Source of the DNA: an uncultured Pseudomonadota bacterium
Lineage (GTDB): Bacteria; Pseudomonadota; Gammaproteobacteria; Burkholderiales; Nitrosomonadaceae
DNA: 5,117 bases
Direction: 5' to 3'
NCBI GenBank assembly: GCA_903957805.1
Contig: CAJBQQ010000141.1
Location: 1 to 5,117 of the forward strand
How positions within the stretch are numbered: position 1 is the first letter of the stretch; every line of letters begins with the position of its first letter. The notes beneath the pieces were generated by a model, which saw only the letters and a program-made list of their open reading frames with translations, had not been told where the DNA came from and ran no database searches. Positions 1 to 5,117 of the stretch are shown here, one piece after another. The position numbers and the translations under genes were made by a program.

Positions 1-568
1 AATCTTCCAATGCAAGACAATGCTGAGCCGACAATCCAAGTTGTTCCAGCACCCACAGATAAATATCCGGTGCAGGCTTTTTCCCGGGAACGATATCACC
101 CGCACCAATGACTTCAAACCAGCTCGGAGAATCTTCCCCCAGAGTAGATTTTAAGAGTGCCGTCACATTCTCTGGAGAGGTAGTGGTCGCAATCGCCATC
201 TTTATGTTTGTTGCGCGTAACTCATGAATCAGACGAGCAACACCCGGGCGCAGCGGAATCCGACCGCATTCAAGCAATGCGATAAAATGCCTGGTCTTGG
301 TTTGGTGTAAAGCAGCAATCCACCCATCGAGCCCACTCTTACTTAACTCCTCTGGAGCATACTTCTCGATGTAATGACGAATGCGTTCCTTCCCACCCGT
401 AATCGTTAACAACTCCCCATAAAGCTCTACACCCCAATTCCAATCAAGGCCAGACTCTTCAAATGCCGCATTGAAGGCGAGTCGGTGACCGTCCCGTTCT
501 GTATCTGCCAAGGTCCCATCCACATCGAACAGCACTGCAAATAATTGATTACTCTTATCTTTTTTCAT
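1..568 (-). CDS. cbbY: CbbY-type HAD phosphatase (probable xylulose-1,5-bisphosphate phosphatase), 3' end cut by window edge
   Basis: The visible 189 residues are the N-terminal part of a HAD-superfamily phosphatase. HAD motif I is FDVDGTLADTE, with the nucleophile D15 and acid/base D17. A helical cap domain follows and includes ELLTITGGKERI (52-63), a signature of CbbY proteins. Motif II is IATTTS (T128 expected to bind phosphate), the motif III lysine is K164 in GKKPAPDIY, and motif IV begins at LALED (185-189) where the window ends. CbbY proteins are about 230-255 residues, so some 40-65 are missing. In Rhodobacter, CbbY dephosphorylates xylulose-1,5-bisphosphate, an inhibitory by-product of Rubisco, in the cytoplasm; the same reaction is inferred here. 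The ATG overlaps the sua5 stop as ATGA, and no strong ribosome binding site precedes it, so translational coupling is likely. A related sugar-phosphate phosphatase or phosphomutase is the alternative, but the cap sequence favours CbbY. Confidence 0.88.
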   Translation of the reverse strand, partial: MKKDKSNQLFAVLFDVDGTLADTERDGHRLAFNAAFEESGLDWNWGVELYGELLTITGGKERIRHYIEKYAPEELSKSGLDGWIAALHQTKTRHFIALLECGRIPLRPGVARLIHELRATNIKMAIATTTSPENVTALLKSTLGEDSPSWFEVIGAGDIVPGKKPAPDIYLWVLEQLGLSAQHCLALED

Positions 569-1578
569 TTAAATTCAAGCCTGTCGATGGGTCTATAGCT
601 TGCGCGCTGCAAACGGTCTGTAATTGCTAACCATGCTGGATTATCCGGCGGCGCCTCCACCAGTATCCGATCAAACTTTTCCTGATCGAAACGACGCAGG
701 GTTGCATACAACTCCCTACCGTAGCCCGTCGCCTCATGCGGCATAGAAAAATAAAGGGTGCTATTGTTTTCTGAGATGATCGCTCCCATTTCGGACCATC
801 CCAGCACCACCGTCCTCAGTCCCTCTACTTCCAGTTCACGAACACGTCGCCACAACGTCTCGGTTTTCCACATCTCGAGCGGCGTTAGCGGAGCATAATG
901 GGAGGACAGTGAGCCGGATACACGTACGGTAGAATTATTTACTCCCGGCCAAACTACTTCTCCATGCAGCACCTCTTCCAGCGCTACAAGTGAAATGCCA
1001 CCGGGTCGCAGAATCGTAGCAGTATTACCACTGAAACTAACTATCGTACTCTCCAGGCCAACCTTACAGGGGCCTCCATCCAGAATCATATCTATAGCAC
1101 CCCCCAGCTCTTCACGAACATGTGCTGCTGTGGTCGGGCTCACCCGCCCGAAGCGATTAGCCGAGGGTGCGGCTAGCGCTTTCTCAGACCCCAACTCATT
1201 CAAGAGGGCAATGGCGATAGGATGATCTGGTATTCGTAACCCCACCAGATCTTGTCCGCCTGTCACATCCCGTGGGACATGGCAGCTACGTGGCAGTATC
1301 AAGGTCAGCGGCCCCGGCCAGAAACGTTCAGCTAACTTCCAAGCCGCATCCGGTATCTCCTGTGACCAATACTGCAGCCGCGAGATATCCGCGAAATGCA
1401 CAATCAGAGGGTGATTAAGTGGCCGCTCCTTTATTTCGAATATGCGCCTCACTGCAGATGGATTGGAAATATCCGCACCTAGACCGTAGACGGTCTCTGT
1501 TGGAAAGGCGACGATCTCCCCTGCTTGCAATCTCGCTGCAGCAGAAGCGATATTTCTGCCAAATACTTCTGACGTCAT
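565..1578 (-). CDS. sua5: L-threonylcarbamoyladenylate synthase, long Sua5 (TsaC2) form
   Basis: This enzyme makes threonylcarbamoyl-AMP from threonine, bicarbonate and ATP, the first step of t6A formation at position 37 of ANN-reading tRNAs. The YrdC/TsaC catalytic domain spans about residues 10-205: FPTETVYGLGAD (25-36), the IKERP motif (49-53) for nucleotide binding, FWPGPLT (86-92), APSANRFGRVSPT (137-149) and DGGPCKVGLESTIV (167-180). A linker containing HYAP (227-230) leads to a C-terminal Sua5 domain (about 235-330), which short E. coli TsaC (190 residues) lacks. The 337 residues match the long form. The linker is less conserved than the usual SPGxxxxHYAP, reading SGSLSSHYAP. The ATG at 1578 gives a normal N-terminus and lies 30 bases after the clsB stop; only a poor Shine-Dalgarno match precedes it. 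The stop overlaps the cbbY start by 4 bases. Partners TsaB, TsaD and TsaE are not in the window. The family call is secure. Confidence 0.96.
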   Translation of the reverse strand: MTSEVFGRNIASAAARLQAGEIVAFPTETVYGLGADISNPSAVRRIFEIKERPLNHPLIVHFADISRLQYWSQEIPDAAWKLAERFWPGPLTLILPRSCHVPRDVTGGQDLVGLRIPDHPIAIALLNELGSEKALAAPSANRFGRVSPTTAAHVREELGGAIDMILDGGPCKVGLESTIVSFSGNTATILRPGGISLVALEEVLHGEVVWPGVNNSTVRVSGSLSSHYAPLTPLEMWKTETLWRRVRELEVEGLRTVVLGWSEMGAIISENNSTLYFSMPHEATGYGRELYATLRRFDQEKFDRILVEAPPDNPAWLAITDRLQRASYRPIDRLEFK

Positions 1579-1608
1579 TGCAAAATCTGCCGCATTCTTA
1601 ATCGGTGC

Positions 1609-2796
1609 CTATGATTTACTATTTTCAGATCGAGTATCTTCCCAGCCATAGCCCATTAGACCCTGCAAATAACGTACTACATAATAGCTTGCCCAGCTCA
1701 TCCCACGGAAGACCCAGAACTGCCTTTTCCAGTTCTCTCCCATCACCCTTAGCGAACCCTCAGCCATAGCAAGCTCCAAACTTGAGCGTAATTCATCGGC
1801 AAATGCTGCATCCTCCACCACGACATTAGCCTCACGCGCTAATAGCAGGCTAAAGAGATCAATATTAGAGGAGCCAACGGTCGCCCAATGCCGGTCTATC
1901 ACCGCGACCTTGGCGTGCAGAAAGCTCTTGTGATACTCATAAATTTCGATGCCAGCCTCGAGCAGGCTACCGTACAACGCATGCGTAGCATAGTACTGTA
2001 GCCGATGGTCGACTCTACCTTGTAACAGCAGCACCACACGTACCCCGCGTCTGGAGGCATCGCTCAGTGCACGACGAAAGTTGATACCCGGCAGAAAATA
2101 CGCGCTGGCAATAATAATTTCACTCACTGCGCTGGCGATGGCATACAGGTAGGCTTGCTCAATATCATGCCGGTGACGCAAGTTATCACGTATGACGAAA
2201 GCCGCTCGTTGACTACCGCAGGGTTTTTCAGGAGGGTGCAAGACCGGAGAGTCTATAAGTCTATGATTAAAGTGCGCCCATGCCACCAACATCCATAAAT
2301 GTCTGACCGCTGGATAGATATCTGCCATCAGCGGACCCTGAATCGAGACCGCATAATCAAAACGCGGCGGCAACGGCTCAGGATTGTGCAGGTCGTCGAT
2401 GATGTTAATGCCTCCGATAAAGGCGATACTTGCATCCACTACCGCTAACTTACGATGCATTCGTCGTAAGCGATTACGTCGCAGACTAAATGTTGAAATT
2501 TTCTGCCGGAATATGAGCACCTGCACACCGGCATTAAGCATCTCCTGAATGACACTTCGCGGTAGATCCTGTGAGCCAAATCCATCCAACAGTAGATGGG
2601 TTGCTACACCTCTTTTCGCCGCGTTTTGTAATGCTCTAGCAATGCGTATCCCTGTGAAGTCGTGCTCGAATATGTAGGTCTCAAGGTGCACTTCCTTTTG
2701 CGCCCGATTAATGGCATCTTCTAACGCTGGAAAGTATTCTGCGCCGTTACGAAGCAGCGTAATACAGTTACCACCGATAATACCGGATAAGCTCAT
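1609..2796 (-). CDS. clsB: Cardiolipin synthase B (YbhO-type, phospholipase D superfamily)
   Basis: A 395-residue phospholipase D superfamily enzyme with two HxKxxxxD catalytic motifs: H114/K116/D121 followed by GG and N131, and H294/K296/D301 followed by GSSN (308-311). The two histidines are expected to carry out transphosphatidylation, the first forming a phosphatidyl-enzyme intermediate. Cardiolipin is formed from phosphatidylglycerol at the inner membrane. There is no N-terminal transmembrane hairpin, unlike ClsA, and the length is close to E. coli ClsB (413), so ClsB fits best. An arginine-rich run just before the first motif (106-115) could contact membrane phosphates. The C-terminal tail (about 356-382) is rich in W, Y and F and may associate with the membrane. 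The ATG overlaps the stop of the upstream EEP gene as ATGA, without a clear Shine-Dalgarno, so coupling is likely. E. coli has the same ybhP-ybhO order. ClsC is the other possible subtype but is less likely. Confidence 0.93.
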   Translation of the reverse strand: MSLSGIIGGNCITLLRNGAEYFPALEDAINRAQKEVHLETYIFEHDFTGIRIARALQNAAKRGVATHLLLDGFGSQDLPRSVIQEMLNAGVQVLIFRQKISTFSLRRNRLRRMHRKLAVVDASIAFIGGINIIDDLHNPEPLPPRFDYAVSIQGPLMADIYPAVRHLWMLVAWAHFNHRLIDSPVLHPPEKPCGSQRAAFVIRDNLRHRHDIEQAYLYAIASAVSEIIIASAYFLPGINFRRALSDASRRGVRVVLLLQGRVDHRLQYYATHALYGSLLEAGIEIYEYHKSFLHAKVAVIDRHWATVGSSNIDLFSLLLAREANVVVEDAAFADELRSSLELAMAEGSLRVMGENWKRQFWVFRGMSWASYYVVRYLQGLMGYGWEDTRSENSKS

Positions 2797-3545
2797 CTGA
2801 GGACCATTCTGGCCGATAACACTGCATGATCAGAAATTTTGGACCACGGATGACCTTGATGTACTTCCGCATCCTCAATATGAAAACCACGAACATAGAT
2901 ACGATCCAGCCGAAACATCGGTAATACAGAGGGATAGCTGCATGCAGCCCTGCCCTCAGTCAATTCAAAAGCCTCAGTCAGCTTAAGTCGCTCCACCAGA
3001 ACATGGCTTGCTACTTCACGCCAGTCGTTGAAATCCCCAGCGATGACTAGCGGCGACTGTGGCGGCACCAGTTGCTCGATACGACGCTCCAGCGCCAGTA
3101 ATTGACGCTGCTGCCCACGCTTGAATAAGCCCATATGGACACAGATACAGTGCAGATTTTCCTGCCAACTGGGCACACTGATCTCGCAGTGCAACATGCC
3201 TCGACTTTCGAAGGAGTGTGCTGAAATATCCTCGTTATCCCATCTCACAATCGGATATCGGCTCAGAATTGCATTGCCATGATGACCTTCATCATAGGCT
3301 GCGTTCTTCCCGTAGGCAAAGTCAGTCCATATAGAGTCCGCCAGAAATTCGTACTGCGGCCTGCTCGGCCAATCCTCAAAGTTCGCGGCGTGGCCCTTAT
3401 GCTGACCTATCACTTCCTGTAAAAAAACTATATCTGCGCCGAGCGTTCGTAAACTATCTCGTAACTCGTGCACCATCATGCGTTGATTGAAATGCGAGAA
3501 TCCCTTGTGAATATTGTAAGTGGCGATATGCAGCTTGTTGGGCAT
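2793..3545 (-). CDS. ybhP: YbhP-like endonuclease/exonuclease/phosphatase (EEP) family protein
   Basis: A 250-residue EEP-fold metal-dependent phosphoesterase that closely resembles E. coli YbhP (about 253 residues). All core motifs are present, numbered from the chosen start: N11 in TYNIHKGF, E44 in LQEV (metal ligand), HHGNAILSRYP (88-98, N91), H137 in CVHMGL, D171 and N173 in GDFNDW, D214 in LDRIYV, and the catalytic pair D239-H240 in SDHAVL. The true substrate is not established; the fold acts on phosphodiesters or phosphomonoesters in nucleic acids, lipids and inositides. No signal peptide or membrane segment is visible. I chose the ATG at 3545 because it aligns with YbhP. A longer in-frame reading to a TTG at 3620 would overlap nadA, lacks a ribosome binding site, and adds 25 residues with no family counterpart. 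No good Shine-Dalgarno precedes 3545 either. The 4-base overlap with clsB suggests joint expression and perhaps a role in lipid metabolism, which is inference. Confidence 0.92.
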   Translation of the reverse strand: MPNKLHIATYNIHKGFSHFNQRMMVHELRDSLRTLGADIVFLQEVIGQHKGHAANFEDWPSRPQYEFLADSIWTDFAYGKNAAYDEGHHGNAILSRYPIVRWDNEDISAHSFESRGMLHCEISVPSWQENLHCICVHMGLFKRGQQRQLLALERRIEQLVPPQSPLVIAGDFNDWREVASHVLVERLKLTEAFELTEGRAACSYPSVLPMFRLDRIYVRGFHIEDAEVHQGHPWSKISDHAVLSARMVLR

Positions 3546-3588
3546 ATGATCAGCGGTAGAATTGATGGATGCAGTGACGAGGGAATCC

Positions 3589-4686
3589 CTAGGAAACCTC
3601 CAACATTCGTTCCAATGCAAGCCTCGCCAGCCTTGCCTCAGCCTGAGGCACCTTGATTCGGTTAACCACCCTTCCTGCTAGCAGATTCTCCAACACCCAC
3701 GCCAGATGCTGTGGATCGATACGAGCCATGGTAGAGCACATGCATATCGTTGATGCCATGAACTGCACTATCTTCCCCTGCAGCTTGAATTCCTCGGCGA
3801 TTCGATTGACCAGATTCAACTCAGTCCCAACTAACCAGCGAGTCCCCTCTTTTGCTGTGCGGATTGTATTAATAATGAAGTCGGTTGAGCCAACATAATC
3901 GGAGTTTTTGCACACCTCAAAACTGCATTCTGGATGTGAAATCACCAGACCATCCGGATGCTGATTACGAAATCTCAGAATGTGCTGCGGTTGGAACATC
4001 TGATGTACCGAGCAGTGCCCCTTCCACAGCAAGATCTTGGCCTTTCTGATCTGATCCGGAGTGAGTCCACCCAACGGCTCATCAAAATCCCATACCGGCA
4101 TCTCGTCTATTGGAATTCCTAACTGATGACCACTCCATCGTCCCAGATGCTGATCAGGGAAAAATAATACTTTTTCGCGCCGCGAAAAAGACCATTGCAG
4201 AATTTTTACAGCGTTACTAGACGTACACACAATACCGCCATGCTCACCGCAGAATGCTTTTAAATCGGCAGCGGAATTGATATAGGTCGCGGGAGTAACA
4301 GTTTGGTCTGGATTGAGTACTTCCTGCAATTCACGCCAAGCCCTCTCCACCTTTGAGAGGTTAGCCATATCGGCCATCGAACAACCAGCGGCAAGATCTG
4401 GCAGGATGGCGGTCTGCTCTGGTTTAGAAAGGACATCGGCCACCTCTGCCATGAAATGCACGCCGCAAAACACCAAATACTCAGCATCGGTCCCCGCGGC
4501 TAGACGCGACAACTGTAATGAGTCACCAGTGAGATCAGCATGCTTATAGACATCCGCACGCTGGTAATGGTGCGCAAGGATCACCGCACGCTTTCCTAAT
4601 GCAGCCTTAGCTGCCACGATACGTTGCTCGCAATCGTCGTCCTGCAGCGCGTCAAACTGATCAAATGCAATAGCTTCTGCTTGCAT
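3589..4686 (-). CDS. nadA: Quinolinate synthase A
   Basis: NadA condenses iminoaspartate (from NadB) with dihydroxyacetone phosphate to give quinolinate in de novo NAD synthesis, using a cytoplasmic [4Fe-4S] cluster. Numbering below counts from the upstream GTG at 4692; subtract 2 for the ATG chosen here. Visible motifs are ILAHHYQ (38-44), GDSLQLS (56-62), CGVHFMAE (76-83), PDLAAGCSMAD (98-108), TYINSAADLKAFCG (136-149), CTSSNA (156-161), FFPDQHLGR (177-185), WKGHCSVHQMF (223-233), HPECSFEVC (253-261) and ICMCSTM (316-322). The three cluster cysteines are expected to be C104, C227 and C319; C256, C261 and C317 are extra. The protein is 365 residues, typical of the long NadA form of proteobacteria. 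The ATG at 4686 is preferred over the GTG at 4692, which forms part of the Shine-Dalgarno-like run. Two inverted repeats lie inside the coding region. nadB and nadC are not in the window. Confidence 0.97.
   Translation of the reverse strand: MQAEAIAFDQFDALQDDDCEQRIVAAKAALGKRAVILAHHYQRADVYKHADLTGDSLQLSRLAAGTDAEYLVFCGVHFMAEVADVLSKPEQTAILPDLAAGCSMADMANLSKVERAWRELQEVLNPDQTVTPATYINSAADLKAFCGEHGGIVCTSSNAVKILQWSFSRREKVLFFPDQHLGRWSGHQLGIPIDEMPVWDFDEPLGGLTPDQIRKAKILLWKGHCSVHQMFQPQHILRFRNQHPDGLVISHPECSFEVCKNSDYVGSTDFIINTIRTAKEGTRWLVGTELNLVNRIAEEFKLQGKIVQFMASTICMCSTMARIDPQHLAWVLENLLAGRVVNRIKVPQAEARLARLALERMLEVS
3634..3650. repeat. Inverted repeat near the nadA 3' end (7-base arms, 3-base loop)
   Basis: The arms TGCCTCA (3634-3640) and TGAGGCA (3644-3650) are separated by GCC. 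The element lies about 45 bases before the nadA stop, in codons for VPQAEAR. The hairpin is GC-rich but has no T-run after it on either strand, so it does not qualify as an intrinsic terminator. It may be chance or a weak mRNA structure between nadA and the EEP gene. Confidence 0.75.
4170..4190. repeat. Perfect inverted repeat inside nadA (10-base arms, 1-base centre)
   Basis: The left arm is CTTTTTCGCG (4170-4179), the centre is C at 4180, and the right arm CGCGAAAAAG (4181-4190) is its exact reverse complement. It lies in the nadA codons for FSRREKV, just before the conserved FFPDQHLGR. As RNA it could form about 9 pairs with a 3-base loop. No U-run follows, so it is not a standard terminator. 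Its function is unknown. Confidence 0.9.
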
Positions 4687-4766
4687 ACTCACCCCACCAG
4701 TTGATCAAGAAAATATACTGAAATGTTAGAACAAGAATACCAGATACAACTTTATTCAAAGAGATT
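4687..4766 (-). promoter_or_regulatory. nudB-nadA intergenic region with possible weak promoter
   Basis: This 80-base, AT-rich gap is the longest non-coding stretch in the window. On the minus strand it has a TATATT hexamer (4712-4717) that could serve as a -10 box; at 17-base spacing the -35 would be GTATTC, a poor match to TTGACA. A second candidate is an extended -10, TGGTATTCT (4734-4742), with TTGAAT upstream at a spacing of only 14. Neither is a strong sigma-70 promoter. No terminator hairpin follows the nudB stop, so read-through from nudB is at least as likely as a dedicated nadA promoter. Confidence 0.25.
4689..4698 (-). promoter_or_regulatory. Ribosome binding site deciding the nadA start
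   Basis: The minus strand reads GGTGGGGTGA and then GT before the ATG at 4686. GGGG (4692-4695) ends 5 bases before that ATG, and GGTGA matches the anti-Shine-Dalgarno complement AGGAGGTGA. The in-frame GTG at 4692 falls inside this element, so it is unlikely to be the start. This is the only clear ribosome binding site among the five gene starts in the window. Confidence 0.55.
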
Positions 4767-5117
4767 CTATCGTCGATGCCGGGAAGGGAGTTCGCGTATC
4801 GCAGTCGCGTTACTCGAAGAAAAAACCTTTTCTGCCGCTTCTTGCCAAGGCAGCCAGGCAAAATTTAAATGCTCACGCACAGCCACCGTGACCGGAACGG
4901 ATCCCGGCAATAGAAGTCCAAACACATGCTCGGTGTTGTGCGTTTCCCCCGGCGGATATCGCCAACGCCACTCCTCGTAAATTTCAAATTGACTCTGCAT
5001 GTTCCAGTCAGCCAGCGGGTAGTGAGTCGCGTCCAATCCGGTCTCTTCAGCCACTTCGCGTGCTGCCGTTTGTATCAGGGTTTCACCTTGATCTTGGCTC
5101 CCGGTAACCGATTGCCA
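4767..5117 (-). CDS. nudB: Dihydroneopterin triphosphate diphosphatase (Nudix, NudB type), 5' end cut by window edge
   Basis: The reading frame enters from the right edge already inside the protein, with 116 residues visible. It opens with WQSVTGS and then a complete Nudix box (G-x5-E-x7-REVAEETGL; bases about 5037-5105), which binds the metal and diphosphate. Downstream, EIYEEWRWRYPPGETHNTEH and LLLPGSVPVTVAVREHLNFAWL match the NudB pattern seen in E. coli (RYAPGVTRNTE, EHL.YKWL). E. coli NudB is 150 residues with its WQSVTGS at about 36, so some 35 N-terminal residues lie outside the window. NudB removes pyrophosphate from dihydroneopterin triphosphate in folate synthesis and also acts on dATP and other dNTPs. 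Here the Nudix box loop reads GSQDQGE rather than the commoner GSVEEGE, but the glutamates of REVAEE are intact. An internal GTG at 5054 is a valine codon within the Nudix box, not a start. The stop is 80 bases before nadA. Confidence 0.93.
   Translation of the reverse strand, partial: WQSVTGSQDQGETLIQTAAREVAEETGLDATHYPLADWNMQSQFEIYEEWRWRYPPGETHNTEHVFGLLLPGSVPVTVAVREHLNFAWLPWQEAAEKVFSSSNATAIRELPSRHRR

Noticed and set aside
995..1225. Plus-strand open frame of 76 codons opposite sua5
   Set aside because: It is antisense to the conserved catalytic domain of sua5, has no recognisable motif, and looks like a shadow frame.
3420..3426. Seven-base homopolymer in the EEP gene as a frameshift or slippage site
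   Set aside because: The frame is intact through the conserved DIVFLQEV motif, and no alternative-frame product extends usefully from it.
3634..3650. Intrinsic terminator inside the nadA 3' end
   Set aside because: The hairpin is real, but neither strand has a T-run after it and it sits within coding sequence.
3653..3898. Plus-strand open frame of 81 codons opposite nadA
   Set aside because: It lies antisense to conserved nadA motifs (including the cluster cysteine region) and shows no domain or ribosome binding site worth keeping.
4701..4708. TTGATCAA palindrome upstream of nadA as a possible FNR/CRP-type operator
   Set aside because: An FNR site needs the half-sites TTGAT and ATCAA separated by 4 bases; here they overlap directly. 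An 8-base palindrome is common by chance.
4818..4833. AGAAAA/TTTTCT inverted repeat in nudB
   Set aside because: The arms are only 6 A/T-rich bases within a lysine/phenylalanine-coding stretch, giving weak pairing that is expected by chance.
4661..4861. Minus-strand open frame of 66 codons spanning the nudB-nadA gap
   Set aside because: It is out of frame with both nudB and nadA and overlaps each of them. The hydrophobic stretch comes from AT-rich intergenic bases, and no start signal supports it.
4723..4980. Plus-strand open frame of 85 codons opposite nudB
   Set aside because: It is the complement of clear NudB coding sequence with low-complexity, cysteine/arginine/serine-rich translation typical of a shadow.

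Overview
The window is a compact stretch of bacterial chromosome in which every supported gene lies on the minus strand. Read right to left, the order is nudB (5' end beyond the right edge), nadA, a YbhP-type endonuclease/exonuclease/phosphatase (EEP) gene, clsB, a long-form sua5, and cbbY (3' end beyond the left edge). About 97% of it is coding. The only gaps are 80, 43 and 30 bases, and two junctions are 4-base ATGA stop/start overlaps. No RNA gene, mobile element, CRISPR array or phage gene was seen.

The organism is probably a proteobacterium, most plausibly a betaproteobacterium of the Nitrosomonadales type or a related autotroph. This is inferred from roughly 50% GC as judged by eye, from protein sequences that resemble proteobacterial NudB, YbhP and ClsB, and from a CbbY close to the Calvin-cycle type. 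CbbY removes xylulose-1,5-bisphosphate, a misfire product that inhibits Rubisco, so it hints at carbon fixation. No Rubisco or other cbb gene is visible, so this stays an inference.

Layout: 4767-5117 encodes the C-terminal three quarters of a dihydroneopterin triphosphate diphosphatase (folate synthesis). The next 80 bases hold a possible promoter and a good ribosome binding site for nadA (quinolinate synthase, NAD synthesis). After 43 bases comes the EEP gene, which overlaps clsB (cardiolipin synthase B) by 4 bases. Thirty bases later comes sua5 (first step of tRNA t6A modification), which overlaps cbbY by 4 bases.

The genes do not form one pathway. They look like a housekeeping operon whose members share transcription, with two translationally coupled pairs (EEP-clsB and sua5-cbbY). 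The EEP-clsB pair matches the E. coli ybhP-ybhO order and is the most likely functional unit. I found no convincing new biological system. The oddest non-protein signal is a 21-base perfect inverted repeat inside nadA.
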